NCBI RefSeq assembly: GCF_020521235.1
Contig: NZ_BLAY01000075.1
Location: forward strand, 1 to 46,067
Direction of reading: 5' to 3'
Length of the DNA: 46,067 bases
Source of the DNA: Microseira wollei NIES-4236
GTDB taxonomy: Bacteria > Cyanobacteriota > Cyanobacteriia > Cyanobacteriales > Aerosakkonemataceae
The notes beneath the pieces were generated by a model that had not been told where the DNA came from, searched no databases, and saw only the letters and a program-made list of their open reading frames with translations. Positions 29,001 to 35,913 of the stretch are shown in pieces (the first letter of the stretch is position 1; each line of letters opens with the position of its first letter). The position numbers and the translations under genes were made by a program.

Positions 29001-29395
29001 TCTGTAATATCCCTAGCAATCCCGCAGACGGCGTAAGGCTGACCGTCAGCGTTCAAAAGCGGGAACTTGAGGGAAATGTAGGTGTGTATTCCATCTGATT
29101 GCGGCGCTACCTCTTCTAATTCGATTAATTTGCCGCTGGCAAAAACTTGCAGATCTATTTGTCGGAAAGCATCTGCCGCTTCTGGCGGAAAAAGATCGTA
29201 ATCGGTCTGACCCCGAATCTGTTCGCGGCTGATGTTAAACAAAGTCTCGAACTGCTGATTTATTAATAAATAAGTGCCGTTTGTCTGCAAATATTCCTTG
29301 ACAAAAATACAGGCATTTGTATGATCAACGATGGTTTGCAATAGTTGCTGACTGTTATGCAACTCTTGTGGGAGTTTCTGCGATATAGGGTACAT
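26006..29395 (-). CDS. Multi-PAS sensor histidine kinase (six PAS domains)
   Basis: A 1129-residue cytoplasmic kinase. It has a first PAS domain, a coiled coil (about 140-185), then five more PAS domains ending near residue 810. These are followed by a linker coiled coil and a kinase core with His856 in VAGVAHEINNPTSF, N-box NQVFINILSNAIDAL, IADNGSGM and GQGTGMGLSISY. The kinase core is very similar to that of the downstream paralogue, while the sensor arrays differ in number and order of PAS units, which suggests duplication followed by PAS reshuffling. About residues 1015-1043 are a repeat-derived insert at the same position as in the paralogue, with one extra PDYQLP unit. The signals sensed are unknown; the PAS domains show no obvious haem or flavin ligand motif. 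Confidence 0.93.
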   Translation of the reverse strand: MYPISQKLPQELHNSQQLLQTIVDHTNACIFVKEYLQTNGTYLLINQQFETLFNISREQIRGQTDYDLFPPEAADAFRQIDLQVFASGKLIELEEVAPQSDGIHTYISLKFPLLNADGQPYAVCGIARDITERKQAELALQQAKEELEIRVVERTAELQQTVTRLQQEIREREKAEARLRQLFEKSADAILIFDGGVFTDCNQAAVEMMRCANKEQLLSLHPSEISPLTQPDGRGSFEKAEEMIETALQKGSHRFEWVHRRMDGEDFWVEVLLTAIAVDGKQILHVVWREIGDRKADLAQLQHNYNLLHSVIESTPDVVFVKDIEGRYVMINSAFADFIGKSIEKMTNKKDAEIFPRSTALQMRENDLKIMNTGLSETIEEFLPYKDKIKTYLTTKSPWRDGEGNIIGLIGMARDISDRIAAEAALAASEAKFRSIVENANDLIFSFTTDGLFTYLAPNFTDILGYDTQEFLGQSFAPLIHPDDLPRCYAFLARIVATGQKQAGLEFRALRKDGSWCSMIANTSPIKDTDGNVVGFQGIVRDISEQQAARRFRKIAEKEQQRLVAILEATTDFVGVADANGYHTYINQAGRKMVGLELDEDISTIHCMSLVAPAALEATQKAMSIALQEGTWSGETVLLHRNGQEIPVSQVIMVHKSETGEVEFISTIIRDIRDRKQVEAQLQQTRNFLQSVLNTLPVGVIAKDAEELRFVLWNPAAEEVLGLTAEQALGKNEYDFFPKEQADFFTSIDREVLKSKKILDIPEETIQTVTGESRILHTKKTAILDAEGNPQYLLAITEDITERKQAEAALRESEGQLRQQAFELEQTLRELQRTQAQLVQSEKMSGLGQLVAGVAHEINNPTSFIYGNLTHADEYIQDLISLVELYQKHYANPHPEIIEWSKAIELEFLLDDLPKLFKSMKFGADRIQKIVLSLRNFSRMDEAEMKAVNIHDGIDSTLMILSHRLKAQPNRQAIEIIKEYGNLPLVECYAGQLNQVFINILSNAIDALSEGNTSWHSQADPGNEGDEQENTNYQLPIPDYQLPTIRIRTYLDNNWVVIRIADNGSGMTETVQKRIFDPFFTTKPVGQGTGMGLSISYQIITSRHQGSLQCFSSPGKGAEFEIKIPLKTC
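26262..26355. repeat. In-frame repeat insert in a kinase ATPase domain (copy B)
   Basis: This has the same makeup as 22671-22740 but is longer: several GGTAATT units followed by the CCTCGTTCCC...CCTGGGAATG hairpin (26323-26352), all within the coding frame. Confidence 0.88.
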
Positions 29396-29520
29396 AAACT
29401 CAACTCTTTAATTAATCTGTGTTTTTTTGGCATCAGTTGATGCTCTAACTCTCAACCCACTTGACTTAATTGGCTTGGGAAGTAGGAACAGAGTTTTTTT
29501 AGACTTAGAGAATAGTCTGG

Positions 29521-29960
29521 CAGCGTGAAAGCCCACTGGCTTTTAGTAGTGGGATGAAACGCGACACGGGCAGCAGTCTTCTGTTGTATGGTATAATCCC
29601 ACTACTGTTACAGGCTGAAAAACCGCTAGGACCTGCCCGACAAATATGGCCCAAACAGTGCCACAGGACAGCCTATGGCGATAACTCGTAAAACAGCTAG
29701 GTAATACGCAACCGATTGCGACAACCCAAAAAGATTTCGCTGTAACGCAGGTACAGTAGGGCATACCGAAACTTCTGCTGCAATGCAGAAAACCCTTGGA
29801 AAGCCAACCTTAAGTGGGCATCTAGATAGCAAGTGATATTCTAGTAAGCTCGGTTGGGACATGATGTGTAAGACCTCAAGTATGGGCAACCAGAACGGGG
29901 CAATACCAGCTCAAGAATCCCACGACTTTAGCGACGTAAGCAGCGCAGTCATGGGATTGT
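29521..29960 (+). mobile_element. IS200/IS605-like remnant with omega-RNA-like 3' end
   Basis: The left side has a hairpin CCCACT (29532-29537) / AGTGGG (29548-29553). The right side has AATCCCACGACT (29916-29927) pairing with AGTCATGGGATT (29947-29958) and one mismatch. The AATCCCACGACTTTAG arm resembles right ends of IS200/IS605 elements, where the tnpB 3' region and its guide (omega) RNA scaffold lie, but the hairpin loop holds about 19 extra or changed bases. No tnpA or complete tnpB frame remains. I infer an internally deleted, inactive derivative from resemblance to remembered ends. Confidence 0.55.
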
Positions 29961-30098
29961 CCATTAACTATTAAAGTACCCAGTTCAAGTCCCAAATCAA
30001 CAATTGCACTGCACTAAAAGTACCTACAGCGCGATCGCCTGATGCTACAAATGAGGCAGATTGGGAAGTAATCTCTTCTCCTCGTTCCCCCATATTCG

Positions 30099-30756
30099 CT
30101 AAATATTGCCATGAACGGGAATAGCAGCGCCTCTCACATCTTTAGCTGCTTCAGACGCTAGGAAACAAATGACTGGCGCTAAAGATTCCGGTTTTACCCA
30201 CTTAGAAGCATTTTCTTCACCCATTGCTTGTCGGTTGCTGGGGGTGTCGATGATGGTGGGTAGGACGATGTTGGCGGTGATGTTAGTGTTTTTGGTTTCG
30301 TCTGCGATCGCTTGCGTCAATGCTACCACTCCCGCTTTAGACGCGCAGTATGCTGCCATTTGTCCCCCCGGTTGTACGGCACCCCGCGAAGTGACGATGG
30401 GTCCGTAGCGATTTTGTACCATTTTTTTCAGGCTGTGCTGACAAACTAAAAAAGTACTATTCAGGTTTAAATCAAGCTGTTGTTTCCAATCTGTAAAGCT
30501 GTATTCGTGAGTTTTACCGATCGAAAAACCACCCACGAGGTGAATTAGCACATCCACCCGTTCCATGCGGTTAATTAAGTTCTCTACCGAACCTTCATCG
30601 GTGAGATTGCTAGGTATAAATTGAATCTTGTCAAAATCCTTCGGCGTTAGAATCCCCTTGAGGAAAATTGACATAAGGAATCGTTACCGATGTTGCACCT
30701 TGGGCGAGAACTGTTGGCGTCACGCCCAACCCCAGTCCGCCAGTACCGCCAGTGAC
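30099..30756 (-). pseudogene. Decayed short-chain dehydrogenase/reductase (SDR) gene
   Basis: The main frame (30674-30099) codes for an SDR body with LIHLVGGFSIG, the active-site YCASKAG and the usual C-terminal part. It lacks the nucleotide-binding start. That part is found just upstream in another frame, 30756 to about 30680, as VTGGTGGLGLGV, and is preceded directly by a TGA with no usable start codon. A frameshift near 30665-30680 joins the two. The catalytic Ser region also looks two residues short (IVTSRGAVQPGG). A normal SDR would be about 240-250 residues. I therefore read this as a pseudogene; its original substrate is unknown. Confidence 0.78.
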
Positions 30757-30862
30757 TCATACATGCTTATCTTTCATCGTTGTTTGGTTCTGTCACATCC
30801 CATTTTCCACATACCGCGACATGGGATAGTAAAATTCAACAGGATAGCTGATGGAGTTTCTC

Positions 30863-31174
30863 ATGTCTGAACAGTTTTCGGCTCAAGTAAGCGATTCGCT
30901 ACGCGACGGCGTTGCCGAACGCATTTGCGCCCACATGAACGACGACCACGCCCACGCGGTATTACTTTATGCCAAAGCATTCAGTAATTTAACAGATGCC
31001 ACTGCCGCCCAGATGTTATCCATCGACTCGGAAGGCATGGATTTGAAGGCACAGGTGAACGGGGAAGCCGTAACCGTCCGCATCCAATTTGACCATGTAT
31101 TAAAAGATGCCGAAGATGCTCACCATACGCTGATTGAGATGGTGAAACAGGCGAGGACGCAGGCAAAAATCTAG
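30863..31174 (+). CDS. DUF2470 domain protein
   Basis: A 103-residue protein made almost entirely of a DUF2470 domain, which is also found at the C terminus of haem-utilisation/pyridoxamine-oxidase-like proteins. The block ERICAHMNDDHAHAVLLYAKAF with its His/Asp-rich core and the IDSEGMDLKAQV strand are typical. I chose the ATG at 30863 over 30851 because GGAG lies at a proper distance upstream. The function of the standalone form is not settled; haem or tetrapyrrole handling is a guess from family context. It is monocistronic, next to the decayed SDR gene. Confidence 0.85.
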   Translation: MSEQFSAQVSDSLRDGVAERICAHMNDDHAHAVLLYAKAFSNLTDATAAQMLSIDSEGMDLKAQVNGEAVTVRIQFDHVLKDAEDAHHTLIEMVKQARTQAKI

Positions 31175-31346
31175 GATCGGGGTGGGTATGCGATCGCACG
31201 CCATGATTCGGAGGAAAAGGTGCGATCGCTCAAGATATTTCAATTAGCTCCCCCAACTTGTCCGGCGTCTATTCGTTGATCGTGTGCTTCACTCACCACA
31301 AGTTATTGACAATATATCACTTGTATGTATATGCCAAAGCAGCCGT

Positions 31347-31452
31347 TCAACTAGCTTTTGCTTGCTCGTTGGAAGACGCAAGCAGCAGCGAGTCGTTCCA
31401 ATATCGCTCGACCAAGCACTGCCAGATCGCTGATAGGCATACACTGAATTAT
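31347..31452 (-). pseudogene. 3' fragment of an XRE regulator gene
   Basis: The encoded tail IQCMPISDLAVLGRAILERLA matches the C terminus of the XRE genes at 33414 and 34212, and the following downstream sequence (to about 31292, containing TTATTGACAATATATCACTT) also matches. Upstream of the match there is no XRE sequence, so this is a stranded gene end. Confidence 0.82.
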
Positions 31453-31487
31453 GAACTGCTCCCTGAGTTTGGAGGAAACTCCAAGAT

Positions 31488-31554
31488 TGGGTTGAGCGCC
31501 AGGGAAACCCAAAAATTTGAGGCTAACAAATTGGGTTTCGTTGCTCAACCTAAC
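31488..31554. repeat. Long palindromic repeat
   Basis: TTGGGTTGAGC and GGAAACCCAA on the left are mirrored by TTGGGTTTC and GCTCAACCTA on the right. It is a cyanobacterial-type dispersed palindrome beside the XRE fragment. Confidence 0.7.
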
Positions 31555-31619
31555 CTACAAGCTACACCCAATTAAACAAAACAATTTGAGGCTAACTAGC
31601 AATCAGTTTTAAGTCAGAG

Positions 31620-32317
31620 TTAGCACTTCAATCCCATTTGAACAGCCTTTTCTTTCGTCTGTACCAAAAATGCTTCTACAAGCGGTTTTCCCAACAGCAT
31701 CAACGGTTGTACAATTCCTTCACCTGCCATTTCTGGAGTGCCAGCGTTGAAAGGCGGTTCCGGGTTTCCAGCATTAATTGAGTCATCTTTGCGACATCTT
31801 CTCCGCATAATAAACTGACCAGAGTCAACCCAAAGTCAATACCTGAAGTTACCCCAGCACCCGTAATTCGATTGCGGTCGATCGCAACTCGTTCGGGAAC
31901 AACTTCAACCCCTAACATTGCTAGTTGATCGCGAAATGCCCAGTGACAGGTTGCTTTGTAACCTTGCAGCAAACTCGCCGCCGCCAGAATTATCGACCCC
32001 GTACATACGCTAGTGACATACTGTGCTTTTGCTCCTTGTTGTTGCAAAAAAGCCAAAATTTCAGCATCTTTCATCACCTCCACTTGCCCAAATCCACCAC
32101 CAGGAACGCAAATAACATCCAGGGTTGGACAATTTTCGAGTGTTGTTGTCGGAACAATAGTCAAACCTTCATTGCTGGTAATAGGCGTCAGGTTTTTCCA
32201 CAGGAGATGCATCTGCGTGTTGGGTGGAAAGGCAAGAACTTGATAAGCTGCCATGACATCAAGTTGAACGACACCTGGATAGATCAGAAATCCTATTTGC
32301 AGTTGCTGGTTTGTCAT
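31620..32317 (-). pseudogene. DJ-1/PfpI family protein, frameshifted near the C terminus
   Basis: The main frame encodes a DJ-1/PfpI domain (isonitrile-hydratase-like or AraC-associated subgroup): GFLIYPGVVQLDVMAAYQVL, VPGGGFGQ, and the nucleophile elbow SVCTGSIILAAASLL with its conserved Cys, then ATCHW. After LTQLMLE-type sequence (TQLMLE, near 31770) it leaves the family alignment. The expected ending NPEPPFNAGTPEMAGEG continues in another frame to 31620. A single missing A in the run at about 31765-31770 would explain it. The catalytic core is intact, so a shortened 205-residue product could keep some activity. A sequencing error is possible. The gene is divergent from a LuxR-type regulator. 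Confidence 0.82.
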
Positions 32318-32416
32318 GCAGTTGCTCTACTTGTTGCTTAATTTTGTTGCTTGTGGAACGATTGTAAATAGGGTTGCTGCCCTTGGATAGTCCTCAAGTG
32401 GGTACACTTCGCTGCA

Positions 32417-33127
32417 ATGATGGCTGGTTCAATACATACTCTGTTTCATGCGATCGCCACTGCTCAAACTGAGCAAGAACTACGGTTTAGATTTATGGAC
32501 ACCGTAGAGGAACACTTTGGAGTACAACGCTGGGGTATTTATCTTTTGAATCAGCAGAACCACTTAGCAAGTTTCGATGTCAAGGGCGTTTCCGAGGCTT
32601 TTGTTGAGCGATATGAAAAAATTGGACGCTCTGTCGATCCGGTGTTGAAATATGTTCTGGAACACCACGTTCCAGCTCATGAAGAGTTAATGCTACCAAG
32701 AGGCAGTTGGAAGCAAAGCGAACTCTACCAACGCTGTTGTTCTGAGTACGACCACGCCCACATTATGACTGGACCAATTGTTGGTAATGGGCAATTAATT
32801 GGTACAGTTCATTTTGCCCGCGTTGGTGATACGCCTGCGTTTAACTCACAGGATTTAGTCAAATTAAGTGCAGTTTGCACGCATTTATCAACTTGTCTTG
32901 CAGCGTTACTAGCAAATAAACGCGACCCCAATCCATTAGCAAAACGGCTGACTCTGCGAGAACTACAAATCGCCGATTTAGTTGCCAAAGGGTTGACCAA
33001 TGCTGAAATTGGCAAAGAACTTTGGATTACCCAAAATTCAGTTAAACAAGCTCTGAAGCGGATGTTTAGGAAGTTGGAAGTCTGCTCCCGGACGGAAATG
33101 GTAGCAAAACTAACAGATCTAGAATAG
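32417..33127 (+). CDS. LuxR family transcriptional regulator with GAF-like sensor
   Basis: A 236-residue regulator. The N-terminal 150 residues form a GAF/autoinducer-binding-like domain (VQRWGIYLLNQQNHLASFD through LIGTVHFAR). The C-terminal LuxR-type helix-turn-helix is at about 170-225 with LTLRELQIADLVAKGLTNAE, ITQNSVKQALKRMFRKLEV. The ligand is unknown. It starts 99 bp from the divergent DJ-1/PfpI gene, so it probably controls that gene and itself. Two ATG codons occur in tandem at the start; either could be used. Confidence 0.88.
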   Translation: MMAGSIHTLFHAIATAQTEQELRFRFMDTVEEHFGVQRWGIYLLNQQNHLASFDVKGVSEAFVERYEKIGRSVDPVLKYVLEHHVPAHEELMLPRGSWKQSELYQRCCSEYDHAHIMTGPIVGNGQLIGTVHFARVGDTPAFNSQDLVKLSAVCTHLSTCLAALLANKRDPNPLAKRLTLRELQIADLVAKGLTNAEIGKELWITQNSVKQALKRMFRKLEVCSRTEMVAKLTDLE

Positions 33128-33190
33128 CGTATTATAGCGGTTTGCAACTTGGTAAAATACACTTATAGCCATTTTCAGTTAAATCAATGG

Positions 33191-33256
33191 GGGGTAGGGG
33201 CACGGCATCAATAAGTTTTCTCGCCAGCTCAAAGGTTTTCTCCTGCCGTGCCCCTA
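33191..33256. repeat. Solitary GTAGGGGCACGGC palindromic repeat
   Basis: The arms GTAGGGGCACGGC and GCCGTGCCCCTAC match the eight-copy array at 1-883, and the 66-bp length is the same, but the loop sequence differs. Its right edge abuts the point where an XRE gene fragment stops. Confidence 0.9.
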
Positions 33257-33261
33257 CTACT

Positions 33262-33340
33262 TATATCGCCACGCGCCCACTTGACAATTTCGATCAGTTT
33301 CTCTTTTCCTTCTGCGATGAACTCTACCTTCGATTTTCAC
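33262..33340 (-). pseudogene. 5' fragment of an XRE regulator gene
   Basis: Minus-strand codons for EGKEKLIEIVKWARGDI match the first residues of the XRE genes (EGKEKLIEIVKRARGEM). Just before them a second start-like segment (VKIEGR, as in the middle XRE gene) is joined out of frame. Homology ends at the palindromic repeat at 33256, so the gene body is missing. Confidence 0.78.
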
Positions 33341-33413
33341 CACTAAAGGGCTACCCCACTCACCAAAAGTTATTGACAATATATCACTTATATGAATAGG
33401 CACTAGAAGCAGT

Positions 33414-33776
33414 TCAACTAGCTTTTGCTTGCTCGTTGGAAGACTTAGCAGCAGCCGCGAGTCGTTCCAATATCGCTCTACCAAGCACTGCCACGTCACC
33501 GATCGGCATACACTGAATTTTCTTGAGCATATCATTCAAATCCACAGGTTCTGGCAGCCGCTTCCCTTCGAGGTAACAAAGTAGCTCTTCCATCGTGAAG
33601 CCTGCTCTAACTGCAATTTGAGCCAAATTCTCTGTATCTGGGATAGTCTGCCCCTTTTCCCACAGTTGCACCGCAGTCGCAGAGACTCCCAAAAGCTTAC
33701 CAAACGCTCGCTGACTCATCTCGCCACGCGCCCGTTTGACAATTTCGATTAGCTTCTCCTTTCCTTCTGCGTTCAC
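33414..33776 (-). CDS. XRE family regulator, tandem copy 1
   Basis: A 120-residue small regulator with an XRE/Cro helix-turn-helix at about 10-70 (MSQRAFGKLLGVSATAVQLW, then IPDTENLAQIA) and a conserved C-terminal tail (IQCMPIGDVAVLGRAILERLA). GTG start, 14 bp after the stop of copy 2. Nearly identical to copy 3, with a constant offset of 798 bp, so the duplication is recent. Function unknown; the short tail could be a dimerisation or partner-binding segment. No toxin gene is adjacent, so an antitoxin role is unsupported. Confidence 0.85.
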   Translation of the reverse strand: MNAEGKEKLIEIVKRARGEMSQRAFGKLLGVSATAVQLWEKGQTIPDTENLAQIAVRAGFTMEELLCYLEGKRLPEPVDLNDMLKKIQCMPIGDVAVLGRAILERLAAAAKSSNEQAKAS

Positions 33777-33790
33777 AGTACTGTTCTAGT

Positions 33791-34138
33791 TCACGCTCCC
33801 AAAGACTCAGATACCTCAGAAAATCTATCCGCCACAGCTCGACCGATCATCGCTACCTGAGACAGGGGCATGACTTTAATTTTATTCAGAATTTGATTGA
33901 TCTCAGAAGGGTCAGACAGGGGTTTACCCTCCAAAAAGCCAAGTAGCTCTTCCAAGGTATAACCCGATCTCGCAGCTATTTTCGCCAAATTTTCGGTATC
34001 GGGAACTGTATCACCCCTTTCCCAAAGCTGAACTGCTGTAGCAGAAACTCCCAACAGCTTGCCAAAAGCTCGCTGACTCATCGCACCACGAGCCTTTTTC
34101 ACGATCGCAATCAGTTTATCTCTACCTTCGATGTTCAC
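33791..34138 (-). CDS. XRE family regulator, tandem copy 2 (divergent)
   Basis: A 115-residue XRE protein from the GTG at 34138 (VNIEGRDKLIAIVKKARG). The helix-turn-helix core MSQRAFGKLLGVSATAVQLW is the same as in the flanking copies, but the rest differs throughout (ERGDTVPDTENLAKIAARSG; tail KVMPLSQVAMIGRAVADRF). It lies between copies 3 and 1 on the same strand. The open frame extends upstream to 34333 only by reading through the end of copy 3 in another frame, so I reject that longer start. Confidence 0.78.
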   Translation of the reverse strand: MNIEGRDKLIAIVKKARGAMSQRAFGKLLGVSATAVQLWERGDTVPDTENLAKIAARSGYTLEELLGFLEGKPLSDPSEINQILNKIKVMPLSQVAMIGRAVADRFSEVSESLGA

Positions 34139-34211
34139 CACTGGAGGGCTACCCCACTCACCAAAAGTTATTGACAATATATCACTTATATGAATAGGCA
34201 CTAGAAGCAGT

Positions 34212-34574
34212 TCAACTAGCTTTTGCTTGCTCGTTGGAAGACTTAGCAGCAGCCGCGAGTCGTTCCAATATCGCTCTACCAAGCACTGCCACGTCACCGA
34301 TCGGCATACACTGAATTTTCTTGAGCATATCATTCAAATCCACAGGTTCTGGCAGCCGCTTCCCTTCCAGGTAACAAAGTAGCTCTTCCATCGTGAAGCC
34401 TGCTCTAACTGCAATTTGAGCCAAATTCTCTGTATCTGGGATAGTCTGCCCCTTTTCCCACAGTTGCACCGCAGTCGCAGAGACTCCCAAAAGCTTACCA
34501 AACGCTCGCTGGCTCATCTCGCCACGCGCCCGTTTTACAACCTCGATTAGCTTCTCCTTTCCTTCTGAGTTCAC
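34212..34574 (-). CDS. XRE family regulator, tandem copy 3
   Basis: A 120-residue protein almost identical to copy 1 (EVVKRARGEM instead of EIVKRARGEM). I take the GTG at 34574 by analogy with copy 1; a TTG at 34586 would add four residues. It is the first gene of the XRE row, so the promoter for the row probably lies in 34575-34780. A downstream block with TTATTGACAATATATCACTT is shared with copy 1 and with the fragment at 31347. Confidence 0.83.
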   Translation of the reverse strand: MNSEGKEKLIEVVKRARGEMSQRAFGKLLGVSATAVQLWEKGQTIPDTENLAQIAVRAGFTMEELLCYLEGKRLPEPVDLNDMLKKIQCMPIGDVAVLGRAILERLAAAAKSSNEQAKAS

Positions 34575-34787
34575 AGTATCGGTCAATACTTTAGCATACT
34601 TATAAGTTTACTTGCTTGTTATTAAATCTATGTTTATGCATTGACAAGCCAACTTTTTAGCCTTAATCTATAATTACACTTTTAATTGAAAAGTTTCCTT
34701 TTAACTTCTAACTAACAGAGTTAGCTGGGATAGTTATAAGCCGAGAACAACTTAGTTTTAGAGCGATCGCTCACCAATGAGGATACC

Positions 34788-35261
34788 ATGAATACGCGCA
34801 AAACTCGCAAAACACGCCAAACGGGACAAAGCCTAACTGCTGCTGGCAAAATCCACCCCGAAAAGTGGAACATCTCGCCACAAGAAGCAGCGTTTGCCCT
34901 CAAAGCGCTGGGTATCCCCGTCAAAGAAGTGAGAAAAGTCCGCTGTCTCCCCCATCAGGTTTGCGTGTCTTTCTGGAACGAACAAGACAAAGCGTGCAGT
35001 TCGTTTTTCAGCTACCGAGCTTTTCCCACTTGGCAGCAAGCAGTAGAGCAACTAATTGCCACCACTCAAACTATCCCACAATTCGAGTATTTGGAACAGA
35101 TCGTTGAATACGACCTAGTACAGTTTCCTTACCCGGTAGAAATGGCAGACGCCATCTGGGATGCTCTAAAAAACCGCCAATACGAACTTTTAGCCGCCAA
35201 ACGAGCAGCCGAAATAGAACAAAGCCTAGCCGCAAAACCCGCCCTTTCTTTGGCAAGTTAG
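34788..35261 (+). CDS. Uncharacterised 157-residue protein
   Basis: I do not recognise this family. The protein begins with a basic, repetitive NTRKTRKTRQT segment coded by near-repeats of CGCAAAACT. It then has a compact mixed domain (about 20-125) with several aromatic and Cys residues (VRCLPHQVCVSFW, FFSYRAFPTWQQAVEQLI), and a helical, Ala/Glu-rich tail (LLAAKRAAEIEQSLAAK). No signal peptide or membrane helix. A Shine-Dalgarno GAGG lies 6 bp before the ATG. It is divergent from the XRE row and convergent with an antitoxin-like gene, so it may be accessory. Confidence 0.7.
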   Translation: MNTRKTRKTRQTGQSLTAAGKIHPEKWNISPQEAAFALKALGIPVKEVRKVRCLPHQVCVSFWNEQDKACSSFFSYRAFPTWQQAVEQLIATTQTIPQFEYLEQIVEYDLVQFPYPVEMADAIWDALKNRQYELLAAKRAAEIEQSLAAKPALSLAS

Positions 35262-35282
35262 CGCTAAAGTCTTGACAAAATA

Positions 35283-35537
35283 TTATTCGTTAGTTAAACC
35301 CAATCTAGCCCGCGCTTCTGCTGCTGAAACAGTTTTTGTTTGCTGTCCGCGCTCATCAAGAAACGCCATAAATTCCTGATTTTGGCGGGTTAACTCAATT
35401 TCTCGATCGAAGTCATTAACCTCAGCCAAAATAAACTCTACACCATCAGGAGTTCGCAGAATTAGATTTTGATGTCTGGCTTCTGTCAGAAGGGTAGCTA
35501 ACGATACTGAATCCAACGAAACATCGATAACCTTCAT
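35283..35537 (-). CDS. Antitoxin-like small protein
   Basis: An 84-residue protein with a Phd/YefM-like start (MKVIDVSLDSVSLATLLTEA, then NLILRTPDGVEFILAEV) and an acidic C-terminal tail that would bind a toxin. It overlaps the preceding toxin fragment by ATGA, so translation was coupled and the toxin came first, an arrangement found in some type II systems. Because the toxin is now truncated, this gene is probably an orphan. Confidence 0.68.
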   Translation of the reverse strand: MKVIDVSLDSVSLATLLTEARHQNLILRTPDGVEFILAEVNDFDREIELTRQNQEFMAFLDERGQQTKTVSAAEARARLGLTNE

Positions 35538-35671
35538 AGGTTAAACTCCTTTCCCCGGACATAAAGTTTGTTGTGTTCTTTAAAGCCCACAACCTCAATT
35601 TTAACTACTCTGACGATTTCAGGACTTGCTTCACTGATAACATCATAGAATACCCGGTACTTGCCAATCCG
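35534..35671 (-). pseudogene. C-terminal fragment of a RelE/ParE-type toxin
   Basis: Forty-five codons, RIGKYRVFYDV through KLYVRGKEFNL, match the second half of RelE/ParE toxins, including the RIGKYRV core and the final strand. A TAG stop lies directly before the first Arg codon, so no start is possible in this frame. The TGA stop overlaps the antitoxin ATG. Confidence 0.78.
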
Positions 35672-35843
35672 CTAATTTTTTAGCCCAACCTATATAAATA
35701 ATCTCACCCGCTTGCTCAAGGGCAAAGTATATAGCGGGTGAGTTAAGTAAATTATGTTGTTCTGTGAGAGGAAGAGAATGTAAAGTTAAAGGATTAACTT
35801 GCAAAAATTCTTGCATTTTAATTACCTTTGACTCTAACGGCAC
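35643..35843 (-). pseudogene. N-terminal fragment of a GIY-YIG nuclease-like gene
   Basis: The 66-codon frame ends soon after PAIYFALEQAGEIIYIGWAKKL, a GIY-YIG domain start in which AIY and YIG stand for the two signature triplets. A full domain needs about 60-70 more residues. At about 35670 the sequence changes to RelE-type toxin coding in another frame, which points to a deletion joining two genes. Confidence 0.72.
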
Positions 35844-35913
35844 TAAGTTTAGCCTCGCTTATCTTAGTGCCATTTCCTTTGAGTCTTCCTCTGAAATTTT
35901 CACTCTAATTGCA

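Noticed and set aside
29626-29889. 87-codon minus-strand protein in the IS-like remnant
   Set aside because: No family resemblance and the region is better explained by structured element ends.
33257-33535. 92-codon minus-strand gene
   Set aside because: It is an out-of-frame read of the end of XRE copy 1 plus the XRE 5' fragment.
34139-34333. N-terminal extension of the middle XRE protein
   Set aside because: The extra codons read through the end of XRE copy 3 and its downstream sequence in the wrong frame.
34641-34674. Sigma-70 type promoter TTGACA/TATAAT upstream of the 157-residue gene
   Set aside because: Both boxes are good matches but the 22-bp spacer is too long for a standard promoter.
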